Source: Nymphaea colorata
Lineage: Eukaryota; Streptophyta; Magnoliopsida; Nymphaeales; Nymphaeaceae
Assembly (NCBI RefSeq): GCF_008831285.2
Contig: NC_045141.1
Location: 16,788,106 to 16,852,105, forward strand
DNA length: 64,000 bases
Direction of reading: 5' to 3'
The notes under the pieces are model-generated. The model was not told the origin of the DNA. It searched no databases and saw only the letters and a program-made list of their open reading frames with translations. The position numbers and the translations under genes were made by a program. Of the stretch, positions 40,980 to 52,038 are shown one piece after another (the stretch's first letter is position 1; each line of letters begins with the position of its first letter).

Positions 40980-42150
40980 ATAACAGATCTGTTTTGTCTT
41001 TTGTGAGTGGATAAGTTTGGAGCATACTTTGGAGTTGCCGGTTTGGCGCGATGTGTGAAGGAAGAGGAGGAGTGGGTACGAGAGAATCTTGGTGGATGTG
41101 GATCAGGTGGGGATGCCTCTCCAGTCTCTTCACTCACTTTCTCTCCTTGTCTTTCTATCCAAAGGAAAAGGAAGGAAGCCATGGCTGGACTCGATGCCAG
41201 TCGGCCATTAACAGCAGCACTGGAAGGACGCAAAGGTTTCGGCGTGAAAAATCGTTCCAATCAGATGGGCCACCTGATTCTTGCTCATATTATAAAGAAA
41301 AATTCGTGATGCTTTCAAAGTATGAAATGGTTTGAGATCTGGACAAACTGTTGGGGATCCAAATATGTGGTGATTGTTTGTTGGTAACAGTACCTGTAGG
41401 GGTCCGCCCCGATCCAGAGCGGATACGATCTATCACCCGGATCTCCTTTTACAATGGCCACATCACTCTGTCTTCCGCATCTATTGATTTAGTCCAATCC
41501 TTTTTCGGAGGGCCGACCAAATATAAGTTTTATAAATTGAGAAACGAAAAGGGGCGACGAGCTGTCATGCAAAAGGATGATCAAGTTTGCGCTCCCAGCG
41601 ACTAATGAGCGAATCTAACTTTTTTTTTTTATAAATTTTAATTTGTTTTTTAAACATCCCTATTTATGTTGGTGTATATATGTATGTTGTCTGTACAAGT
41701 ACGGCTGCACGCCCGGTCGCCGGCGAGTAGCCCGCCTGACTCTCTCGGACTTGAAATGTTATTGGGCTGATTTGGGTGGGCTCGATAAGTTAGGGTGGGA
41801 CTAATAACAGTTTTTTAATATATATATATTTTTATTATTTTATTAAGTTTTTTAATATTTATATATTATTTTATATTAAAAATATATATTTTATATCTCT
41901 TATAGGGCCGGGCTCGAGTTGGGTTTCGAGCCAAGCCTGAGTTCAGGCCAGGCCGGCCTGATGCCCAGGGTTAGTTCCAAACAGCATAAATAATGTGGAT
42001 GGAGAGCAAGGTCATGAAGATCACTGTAGACAGAGGCGAAGAGGCAAGAAATATATCTTAACACCCGATCGTTCACCACTTCCTAAATCCGGCGCCACCA
42101 ACGGCAGATCAGTAGAAAGAGAGACTAAGAGTGCCAAGTGCTACTGTATT
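36800..42150. other. Repeat-rich intergenic DNA
   Basis: GC-rich stretch at 36.6-37.5 kb with long but unconvincing frames on both strands; degenerate GGATCTGGATCC/AAATCC words at 39.4-39.68 kb; AT tracts at 40226-40272; compound microsatellites at 40801-40977; and GGGCTCGAG/GGCCGG-type degenerate repeats at 41.7-41.96 kb. Frames at 40.99-41.34 kb occur on both strands and match nothing I know. No gene called. Confidence 0.55.
40801..40977. repeat. Double (AT)n-(AG)n compound microsatellite
   Basis: Two back-to-back blocks, each an (AT)n tract followed by an (AG)n tract on the plus strand, separated only by a short CTT junction at about 40889. Total about 177 bases. Confidence 0.95.
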
Positions 42151-42784
42151 TTTCAAAGATTTGTAAATTAAAGCTTAGTACAGATTTGATCTATGTGATG
42201 TCTCTAGAAATTTCAATTAATTCTGTGATGTTAAGGCTGTGTAAGTAAGGTTTTCTATTCCTTTGAGCTTGAAATGAAATTCAACTGCTTATATTGTGCG
42301 GATATAAAATTAAATTTTTATTGAAAAGGAGATATACATCAAGCTTTTGATCTTAATAAGTAGACCATATTAAACGCATTGACGTATTCCGGGTGAATAT
42401 ACATCAACATATTTAGTTTGAGCCGACAAGACATGCACCTGTATATCTTTTTCATTTTCATAATATATTTTCATACCTCTTCTAGCTCTGTATACATGGT
42501 ACATTCCGTATATCATGCAACCTTAATGTGTCCGTCTCCTACGCCCGATTTCCTGTGTTTTATGTTATTTTCTGCAAATTTGATCATGAAAAGAGGTGCG
42601 AAATATATCAACATATAACAATAAAACAAAAATTTTAGAAATTCGATTTTTATAATTTTTTAAGACTGTAAATTGTTAAAATGTTTTTTTTTTTAATCGA
42701 GACACTAAATTGTTAAAACCTTATAAAATTTAATTCTACAGTTGATTTGCATGATTTCTTTTTGTCCAACAAATTTGCATTCAT

Positions 42785-42791
42785 CACACAC

Positions 42792-42866
<75 letters not shown>
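42785..42866. repeat. (CA)n-(GA)n microsatellite
   Basis: About 20 bases of CA repeats followed by about 60 bases of GA repeats, in unit 1 of the 42-44 kb duplication and immediately upstream of CATGCATTC and a TATATAAAG box. Confidence 0.95.
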
Positions 42867-42867
<1 letters not shown>

Positions 42868-42872
42868 AAAGC

Positions 42873-43163
42873 CATGCATTCTCATATTTGCACTATATAA
42901 AGCTCGAAGAAGAGAAGACATTAGCGACTCCTAGTTGATGAGCAATAGATGAAGAAGGGAGAACAAGAACCGAGCTCCATAACTAGCATTGAGTATGAAT
43001 GGTGATCAAGAAACGGATGTGGCCACGGCTTCATTGTCCATCTTCGATGAATGAAGGAAGATGCATATATAGCCTGAGCTAGAGAAAGTGGATGATAGAG
43101 CAGAGCTTACGGTGCCACAGGCCAAAGAGTTGCTGCAAGCAGCAGAGATGATTTAATTGGTCT
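42873..43163 (+). pseudogene. Possible gene relic in duplication unit 1 (unknown family)
   Basis: After CCATGCATTC and a TATA-box-like TATATAAAG (about 42893-42901) there is coding-like sequence conserved in unit 2 (44170-44460). Conceptual pieces such as ETDVATASLSIFDE, then LEKVDDRAELTVPQAKELLQAAEM, can be read but need frame changes, and the ATG at 42950 in unit 1 is replaced in unit 2. I do not recognise the family. It may equally be non-coding. Confidence 0.3.
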
Positions 43164-44534
43164 TATTAATCACAAAATGATCAGACAGTGGATGTCATTG
43201 GTTCGAAAAAATACCGAGAGGCCAACAATCATGTAATAATGGATTCGCGGAAAGATGAGGGTTTGCTGCATGTGATGAGTGACAAATTCAGAGAGTTTAC
43301 TCCCAAGAAACAGAGAACATCAAACTAGATGATCAATGGCGAGCCCTTCCTGTTCATCAAGTTTTGAAAAATATTTAGGATAATATTCGCTTCAATCAGG
43401 TGAGCAGAGAAAATACTGCAACAAAGGACACCCCGCTATATTTCAACTTACATGTAAGCGTCATTTTTTAAGATGTATAGTATTTGCCCTAATTCACTTA
43501 TATGTGAAATTAATGAAGCGAGGTTTCTTCTTTTCATCTTGAATTTCCAAATATTTGTAAGCTGACAGATTTGATCTACATGATTTCTTTAGTTTAATTA
43601 CATAGTGTTAAGGCCGTGTAGGTAAGGTTCAGTTCCATTCCTATGGGCTTAAAATCAACGGACTTCAGTTCCATTCTTATGGGCTTAAAATCAAATTCAA
43701 CTGCATGTGATGTGCAGATATAAGATCATATTTTCATTTAACAAGAGATATACATCAATTTAAGCAAATTCAACTACATGTAATGTGCAGATGTAAGATC
43801 ACATTTTCATTTAAAAAGAGATATACTTCAAACTTTGAGCTTATTAAGTATACCATGTTAAATGAATTGACATATTCCGGGTGAAAATACATTAGCATAT
43901 TCAGATTGAACATGCACCTACTTATCTTTTTCGTTTCATTATATATTTTCGTACCTCTTTTAGCACTGTATATATACATGGTACATTTCATATATCATTC
44001 TCCCTTCATGTGTCCGCCTCCTACGCGCGATTTCCAGTGCTTTAAATTGTTTTCTGCTTATTTAATCATGAAAAATATATGCAAAATATATAAACATATA
44101 ACAACAAAACACAATAGGAAATCAATTTTTAGAAAATTTTAAGAGAGAAACAGAAAGAGTAAAGTAAAGCCATGCATTTTCATATTGTCCATTATTTAAA
44201 ACTCGAAGAAGAGAAGCCATATTAGCGGCTTCAAGTTGATGAGGAATAGACCAAGAAGGGAGAAGAAGAACCAAGCTCCACAACTAGCAGTGAATGGTGT
44301 TCATGAAACGGATCTAGCCATGGTTTCATTGCCTGCCCATCTTCGATGAATGTTGGGAGAAGGAAAAATGCATACATGTTCGGAGCTAGAGAAAATGGAT
44401 GATAGAGCAGAGCTTATGGTGCCACAGGCCGATCGAAGAGTTGCTGCAAGAAGCAGAGATGATATTGCTTGGCCTTTTTATATATGTATAAAATTCTAAT
44501 TAAGCAACAGAGACGAGAAAAAAGGAATATCGCA

Positions 44535-44535
<1 letters not shown>

Positions 44536-44586
<51 letters not shown>
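44536..44586. repeat. (AT)n microsatellite
   Basis: About 50 bases of alternating A/T just after duplication unit 2. Confidence 0.95.
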
Positions 44587-44588
<2 letters not shown>

Positions 44589-45424
44589 TCTACACTGAAT
44601 GGATGCGATTCACGTAACAGGAATCGCCATAAAAGGGTTGATTTTGATCTAAGGCCAAAGAATTCCAGTTGTACATAGAGAGGGCCATCTATGATTCATG
44701 TTTTAGAAAAGCAAATCTATGTGAATTGATTCGAATTCTATGGAGATACAGTAACATCGCGAGGAGAGAGATCTGTAAAACTACATGAAACTCACATCTA
44801 AAATATATATGGATTTCATATATGAATTTGTTAAATCTAGCGTTAAGTGTGTGTGTGTGTGTATATATATATTTATTTATTTATTTATTTCTCCTGACAT
44901 AGGTCCAAAATAATCCACGTAGTTGAATTTCTTTCTTTTTTTTTTGCCACAATCTAAATGCGCAGAAGTGTGAACTATGGAGATGAAAAATTATGTATGC
45001 AAAAAGTTTTACATAAATAAAACTGAAAAATGGGGTGGATCCAGCCACCGGTATGAGGGTCATATCTAGTCGGAGAAAAACGAAAGATGTTTAAAGAGAC
45101 TTTACCCGAGAAGCATCAGGTTTAATAAAATTAAGCTTTAAAGGGAAATTTTTTGAAAACATATCAAAAATTTGGTAATAATAAAAAGCACATATAACTT
45201 CTGTGTATTGTTAAAAACACAGTTTAGTTTTGCACCACAAAATAAAAACAAAAAACCTGCTATAAATTTTAAGTTATAGCTAATCTAAATAAGGTTAGTG
45301 ATACATCAAATAACTAAAATGGACTGGACATAAATAGGTTAATGTAAGTTCTTTATTTTGGGGGTCACGCATATCACTTTTTAATGTACGAATGTTACAT
45401 GAAACTAAAATTCTGAAAAAAGAA

Positions 45425-45520
45425 ATAACAGTGAAGTGTGACGGCAATCGGATTTGAATCCCGTACCTCTTAAATGTGAGCCGCCTTAGACATGTACGTG
45501 CTATGCCCTTAAGTCGGCGA
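45425..45520 (-). repeat. tRNA-derived SINE-like or tRNA-like relic
   Basis: On the minus strand TAGCACGTACATG resembles a pol III A box, and the B-box-like GGGATTCAAATCC (45450-45462) follows about 40 bases later. This is the tRNA T-arm signature TTCAAATCC. I cannot fold a full cloverleaf, so I do not call a tRNA gene. Confidence 0.3.
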
Positions 45521-46207
45521 CACACACACACACCTTCTTCGATCTTCTTCTTCGATCATCTTCTTCGATCATGGTTAAGCCTTACGCATTCAATGTGTTG
45601 CAGATGCTGCAGGTTGCAGGTAGACGTGGAAGAATGCATGCGGAGCCACCAGGCCATCTCTGTGGTTCCGCTTTTCTTCCAAGCTGCAGGCGGTGGTCCA
45701 GCCAACCCAAATCACCATCAACAGCAGTGAGAGGAAGAAACCAGCCTTTCTCCTGTCCTCTAGCAATGGCTGAAGGCATTGCTTGCTCCCTACCTTTTGC
45801 AATGACTGTGAATCATTACTCTGCTTTTTCTTTCTTGGCCTTTTCGCAAAGTTCTTCGGATTGATTGGCTACAAGCTGTTGTGTCGGTAGAGTGGAACCA
45901 GTGAGCACAGAACAGGTGCATAGCTTGACTGTGTTGAGCATAAAGCAGGAGTTTTAAGCGGTTGGCAGCCATTAAAACGGGTTGATCTTATTGACTGAAT
46001 GGACCTTTCGCAAGAGGAATTTCAATGCGTCGGATTTGGATAGAATATCTGACCATACTGCTTCAAAAAGTTGGATATGGAAAAAAAATTTTAAAATCCA
46101 ATCAGGTTTGAGAGATGACTTCCAATTAAATTTGGCTGTAAATTATAAATGTTGGATTGGATTTGAATTTAGAAGCGGGGTTAGTCAGTCTTGAATAAAA
46201 ATCTTAT

Positions 46208-46636
46208 ATCCAATATGCATCCTTGACCGTCAACTATGGATTGATTGAATTTGAATCCATTTAGGTTGAATGCCATAGTGCATAGTGCTGATACCTAAAG
46301 TGGTGAACCAGATACCTACAACAGGCCAAGCAGCTAGCAAAAAGTGTAAGGAACAAGAGTTGTTGAAACTAGCATATTGAAAGATCAATCGGCCAAAATA
46401 ACCATGAGCAACTACGATATTATAGGTTTCTTCCTCTTCACCGAATCTGTAACCTTCATTAACAGACTCATTTTCAGTAATTTCTCTTAAGAAACTAGAG
46501 GTTACCAAGGAACTATGCATAACATTTAATAGAGAGCAGCCAAATACACGAGCCACACCTAACATGTGGAATGGATGCATAAGGATGTTGTGTTCAGCAT
46601 GAAATACAATCATGAACATATTAAAAGTCAGATTTT
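46208..46636 (-). pseudogene. psbA: Nuclear copy of chloroplast psbA (D1 protein) fragment
   Basis: Translation on the minus strand matches photosystem II D1 from about residue 179 to 313: [20 protein letters not shown], then [57 protein letters not shown] and [19 protein letters not shown]. The equivalents of H190, H198, H215, S264 and H272 are readable. A 7-base duplication (ACTATGCACTATGG) shifts the frame after GISTM, and [18 protein letters not shown] continues in the next frame. There is no start, N-terminal half or C-terminus, and it lies between degenerate nuclear repeats at 46.00-46.20 and 46.65-46.76 kb. It is therefore a plastid-to-nucleus insertion (NUPT), not a working gene. Many replacements (for example G216 to S) show it is old. 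Confidence 0.93.
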
Positions 46637-46892
46637 AACTTATCATAATACGGCTTGGATTTGATTGTATAATTAAAAGTCGGATTTAGTTTCAGATCTG
46701 AATTTAGCAGAAGTCAGGTTCAGGTTGGGTTCTGATTGCAAATTTGAAAATAGGATTGTGTCAATTCCTCGCATAAACCAGCTCATTTCAACAGCCCGTT
46801 AGACTCAACATGGAACTCTTGGAATGTCCTTGCGACTTAGAGGCCCAATGATGCTTCTAGAATCCTTTCAGCTAATAAAGGTGTGATGAATG

Positions 46893-46923
<31 letters not shown>

Positions 46924-47109
46924 GAAGATTCTACTTGGTGGGGGATGTTCTTGGATGACTAAAATAAAAAAATTCCATCTTCCATTTGATGGCGGATGCT
47001 ATTGAATGAAAAAAATAAAATACCCATCTTTAAGCTGAAAGTGTCACAAGTCATTGCCGCACCATAAATCATATCATTAATGCTCTTTTAATTATTGTCT
47101 TTTAGTGAC

Positions 47110-47360
47110 AATTTTTTAGAGGGGTTGTTGGATGACACCCTCATGAAACTTAGTTTTTACAAATTTTTTTTATAAAACTAAGTTTTATGAAAGACTGGAT
47201 AAAAAATCTAGTTTTTAAAATCCAGTTGGAATGTTTGAATGACAAGGCAAAAATTTAAGGACGAGGTAAAGATCATCTTGCCTTTAAAAAAGTGAGATGA
47301 GACAAGTTCTTTTGGCACACTATGAAAACCAAGCTTCTGTGGAAGCTGGGTTTGGGCAAA
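47110..47360. mobile_element. MITE-like repeat, related to 21.0 kb
   Basis: Begins GTTGGATGACACC, then AAACTTAGTTTTT and AAACTAAGTTTTA, and later TTTGAATGACAAGGC and AAGCTGGGTTTGG. The order parallels the minus strand of 20995-21270. No coding capacity; boundaries approximate. Confidence 0.5.
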
Positions 47361-48255
47361 ATGTATTAGTGTTGGCATTTTAGAGGCAAATGTACTTGAA
47401 ATGAAATTTTAGAGGCAAAATTAGAATTTGGGTTGTCTATCTATGTTTCACCCACATAATTTTTAGTCAACTGACAACATCTTCGATATCCAGCTTATTT
47501 GAATTCTTGAGGTTTCTAATCTTGTTTGAACTCCTAAGTTTTCTAATAAACTGTTAATGATTTTAAAACTCATCATGTCATCTTTTTTGGGTGTACTTTA
47601 AGCCATCATACTGGTCTAAACCTCACCCTTGCTTGGGCTTTGTTTATCTCGATCAAGCTGAGCTCGAGCTGCAAGATTCGAGCACAACTAGAGTTGAGCT
47701 CCGCTTAAGTTCGTGACGAAGCTCAAGCTAGGGAGACACAGCTAAGCTTGACCTTTCTTGGGATGTCCTTGCCTCTTTATTCCCATCACAGCATTGGAAA
47801 GGAATACCATTAGTCATGTTAACGTACGCCGTTACCAGGTTGACGGCTACATTAGAAATGTACGTGGAACTTTAAACTAAAGTTGGAAGCACAAGGTTTC
47901 ATATCAATTATATACTTTTCTTCTTCATGGGTATCCCAAAAGAATTGTATGGGCTAAGGATTCCCATAGATCATGGTAGATTGGGAATATATTCAATTCA
48001 ATGGATCAAATTTAGATCATATATTTAACTAACAATGACTCTCATTAAATCGAGTCATCTAATCATCTACCTAAAGTTGTCCATCTAAAGCTAAGAGAAA
48101 AACAAAGGAAAAAAAAAGTATAAACTAATATTATATGACGGAAATGCTATCACTTTTTTTTTTTTTCTCTTAACCATCCAACATCCATTTTGCTGAATTG
48201 AACCGTGTATATTAAATGGCTACGTGACTCTTCTAAAAAATTAGAGTAACCATTC

Positions 48256-48299
<44 letters not shown>

Positions 48300-48760
48300 C
48301 CATTGCCATCTCTAATTTAGTCACGTAAAAATAAACTAAATTAAACAATTTACCTGTACCTTTCTATGCAACCGATGGGGAAGGACAAAATGTAGGGGAA
48401 GATTTAAATCCACCTCTACCTTTCACTTAACTAATCTCAATCGGCCTTGACGTCACATTGTTGATGTTACGAAGTTAAGAGAAGACGTAAATTAGACGGG
48501 TTGGCTTGTATATAGTTCTAGTGACATAGCCCCAAGACGTTGATCCCGTAACTACGGCAACCTGATAACCATTGGTTAAAATATATAGGGCGAGTAGAGA
48601 GAGTTATCCTCAAAGTCTAATCACTGCGTTTCTTGGTTCAAGTTTAGACCGAGAAATTCTCTGGCATCGTATAAGGTATTTAATCATGACAGACCAATTT
48701 AATGTATTGAATGGTGTGTTTATTCACACCTACAAGATGCATTGCATCAGTCTTTATTGG

Positions 48761-48762
<2 letters not shown>

Positions 48763-48815
<53 letters not shown>
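48763..48815. repeat. (AT)n-(AG)n compound microsatellite
   Basis: About 29 bases of alternating A/T followed by about 23 bases of alternating A/G on the plus strand. Confidence 0.95.
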
Positions 48816-50294
48816 ACATTTTTGGACGAGATGCAGACAAAAACTACTAAATGTTTGACAAGTGTTCGTATAATATAACATGTAGAATATGGTCAGGTAA
48901 AGGAAGCGTACGAGAAGGAGCTTTCGAGAATATAAGCTCGGATGGTATGCCCTCTCTAGCACATTCGTGGGCAATTTTTCACTGTGATCCTTACTGTAAA
49001 GTAACGGCGGTTGAGTTCATAAAGCCCCAAAACACAAAAAGAAGCAGAAAAAGGCCAATGGCAGCCATGAATTCATGGCATCATGAGGCCAAACTAAATA
49101 ATTCAACGAGTTCATTAGTGCATTTCACTATGCTGAAAGGGACCAATCAGGGCCGAAAGTCCAGGGGTCTTATTGTAATTTTGCTTTCCAAAACTACTCC
49201 CATATGGGCATGCTTGCACTTTGTTCCCGCACCTTGGGCACTGAACCGCTGTTCAAAGCCTCAAACCGATCCTGGCGGTAGCAGTAGAGGTGGAGATAGA
49301 TTTTTTTTTGTCCGACCTCTGGATTCGAGTGGAGTCAAACTGAATTCGAATCCAAACAATATATGGCGCAGTTAAATTTTTTTATTTTTTTTAATGTAAT
49401 TTTTTTTTTAATTTGTTGGGATGGGGCCATCGCCTAGGTGGCCCCCCTTCCCTCTGCCCCCCTGGGTGGTGGTATAAAGATTTTTTCACCTTACGTTATT
49501 TAAATAATTTTACTACAAAATTTATGTTTTTACATACAAAACAATATGAAATTTTGATGAAAAGATCATGGTTTTAAGTATTGCTTGTACCAGAGACAAT
49601 TACACATGATAGAAATGACATGTCGAGTGAACGTAGACTATATATCTTATACCTTTAGCTTTTTGCCACAGTGAAGGAGACCCTACTCACCCAAAAGTTA
49701 ATGCTTATGTCTACTTTCACAAATATAAGAGAAGTTATTCATTTCATTCATATGATTCATCTTTTAACCCCACTTAAAAAGGCTGTGGTAAAACTAGGAT
49801 TTTTATCTGATAGTTGTCAGTAAACGTGTGGTTCATATCAAAAGATCCAAGAATACCTTTTTGACAGATGACCAACAAAATGGAGAGGTAATGTACAAAG
49901 CAATTGCACATGTTTGTGTAGCTACCACTTTATAAATAACTTAGAACCTCTAACTTCAACATCCAAATAAACTGATTTACCAAAATTAGAGGAATAATCC
50001 AAAAGATTTTACTCGTAAAATTTCATTTTACAACAATTTTTGTGCTTCCCTTTTGAGAATGCAAAGAAGGGCCCAGAGTTGATGAAGGCTGGATTTATAG
50101 CTCACAGATTACAGTAAATTGGATCCCATCGTTGGAACGAGGGTTAAAATTTAAAAACAATTAAAAGACGAAAACGCCCTTGCCACAGGGAAAGGCCAAA
50201 GAAGCTCTGTTGCCCGTTGCATGGGCAGCCAACCACATGAAAAGGTGCTGCTCCCCAGAAAGCAGCACGGTTCACCTTAGAGCCTTCCTTCCTT

Positions 50295-50510
50295 TGGGGG
50301 CATAGCGTATCGGCTTTCCGGCTCGCGACCGATATGATACGAGTCCGGTACTGGTTTTGTTACCAAAATTTCAGATTTTAAATCATTATATGATATTAAA
50401 TTAAGTTTATAAGAACAGAAAATAAGACGATACAGACGCCGGTGCGTTTGACGATACACCGGTTCAGTAAGCCAACCGACGCTTACCGATACGTAACGAT
50501 ACTTTCTCTT
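50295..50510. mobile_element. Possible MITE with CGATACG-type inverted ends
   Basis: The left part reads AGCGTATCGGCTTTCCGG and ACCGATATGATACGAG; the right part reads ACCGACGCTTACCGATACG and TAACGATAC. The two ends are imperfect inverted relatives around an AT-rich centre. The exact ends and target duplication are not resolved. Confidence 0.4.
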
Positions 50511-51653
50511 TTCTAACGTTCCGTTGTCCCATGGCCGTCCCACTTCCTTTGTAATTTGCCCATCCGTCTGAGGGCAATTTAGTCATCCAGAAAGAAAAAA
50601 AGATCTTCCCCCGCCCAATAACTACTGGGCTGTATCAAATTCTGCCCCTCTTCTGGTAGTTTCTGCGGATCAAAATGTAAAATTTCGTGAAAACAGGGTT
50701 GACTTACTGCTTATTCACAAAAGTCGAGATGTTCTCATTTATTACATTTACGCTCCCGTCATATTCCTCTCGTCGCCTAAAAAGTCACTTAGCATTTATT
50801 CTTTCAAAAGAAACATATCTTATTCAAATTAAGTTTGTGGTCCATAAAATATGCACCAAATATGAAAACTATATCTTCTTACAGCTTTCCACTTCATTGA
50901 CGCTAATACACCAACACACCATCACAGATATTGAAAAGTAATACAATGAAAAATATTGGATTGCATAAGGTCGATGTGGTATAAGGAAGGCAGACCTTTA
51001 GTTAATTTTTATTTTTAATGTTGTTATTCCCTTTAAACATAGAAAGGTCAATCTCCAAAGAGAAAGAGAGACATCGAATTTGGTAAAATCAGATGCAAAT
51101 AATATATTCTCTATCATCATAGTTTGGGCGGCATCCTTAAATACTGTTTTGGATGTAAAATATTGTTTGCTTCCAAAATAATTTTAAGACGGGTTTAGAT
51201 GGTAATTGAAATCGGATCTACAGAAAAACAAATCACTTGGTCTTCTCTAAGTTTTTTTTTTTTTTATTTACATAACAAGGTGTCTTTATCTTGCCACCTC
51301 AATTTAGTTTTATAACCAAATTTAGTTTTATAAAACAACGTCTTTTTATTGTATGACGAACACAAAATCCATGGCTCAAATTCGGCATTTTTGTGAGGCA
51401 CCCAGTGAAGGAAGCAGCCGAGCTGTCAAAGTGTGGAGTTTCAAGTCTCTTTCAGTAAATTGATGGTATTTATTCAGGGTTTCTGAAAATTACTAAAAGC
51501 CCCAAACTTTTCCGACCACTAGACGTCAGAATCACACATTCTAAGGAAGATAAGGCTAAAAACGTCATTCCCTCCTTCGGGCAGCCATCTCGAAAGGCGG
51601 GCGGGCAGCGGCTGTGCACCGGGAACAACCGGTTGGATTCCGTAAAATTGATG

Positions 51654-52038
51654 ACGTGGCACCGCGTGGGAGTGTGGTCAACCGGCGGTAAACAGAAGCA
51701 GATTAGTGAATGGAGGAATCAAATCTCTCCCTTCTCTCTCTGTCGAAGCACCTCCCGAGTCCTCTCTCTCTCTCTCTCTCTCTCTGAAGCCCTAAAGTTT
51801 TCTGCCCTAGATCAGAGGGAGGGAACAATTCCACCGGTGAGGATTCACGGATCAGATCCGAGCGTACCTTTTTGCTAAGGCGGTGTTCGTTCTCTACTTA
51901 TTCGCGGCCCTTCCCAGTCCTCGACGGGTATCGTTCGGCCGGAATCGGCTCTCTCCGGCGAGGATTTCGCGGTAATTTGCCGGATAATGTGAAGGGAGTT
52001 CGGGGTTGAGCCGTCTTATCCTCCCAGCTCCTGGCGAC
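51654..52038 (+). promoter_or_regulatory. SnRK2 promoter-proximal region and leader
   Basis: ACGTGGC, the ABRE core, is at 51654-51660 within TGATGACGTGGCACC. A (TC)n tract lies at about 51763-51785 in the probable leader, and the ATG is at 52039. An ABRE in front of an ABA-pathway kinase is plausible autoregulation, but this is inference from one motif. Confidence 0.45.

Larger units (their letters stand above)
42157..44472. repeat. Tandem duplication of a ~1-kb, gene-like unit
   Basis: Unit 1 (42157-43163) and unit 2 (43552-44472) align in the same orientation over most of their length, with small indels. Shared landmarks: CAGATTTGATCTA at the start, GACATATTCCGGGTGAA/GACGTATTCCGGGTGAA, ATGTGTCCG(T/C)CTCCTACGC, CCATGCATT, CTCGAAGAAGAGAAG, CATCTTCGATGAATG and GATGATAGAGCAGAGCTTA at the end. 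Divergence is moderate, so the duplication is not recent. A (CA)n-(GA)n tract (42785-42866) is present only in unit 1. Confidence 0.85.
47360..51600. other. Repeat-rich intergenic DNA upstream of SnRK2
   Basis: Contains GAGCTCGAG-type degenerate repeats (47.63-47.75 kb), AT tracts at about 48257-48298, an (AT)n-(AG)n tract at 48763-48815, a fragment of the GCCCCCCTT/CTCTGCCC repeat at 49.43-49.48 kb, and a CGATACG-rich element near 50.30-50.51 kb. The 48851-49375 frame has no recognisable domain. No gene is supported. Confidence 0.55.

Noticed and set aside
40697-41309. Overlapping long frames on both strands around 41 kb
   Set aside because: Part of the length is translated AT/AG microsatellite; the remainder matches no family, and the two strands compete.
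42157-44472. Long terminal repeats of a retrotransposon as an explanation of the 42-44 kb duplication
   Set aside because: Only ~390 bases separate the units, no primer-binding site or polypurine tract was seen, and the unit edges do not read TG...CA.
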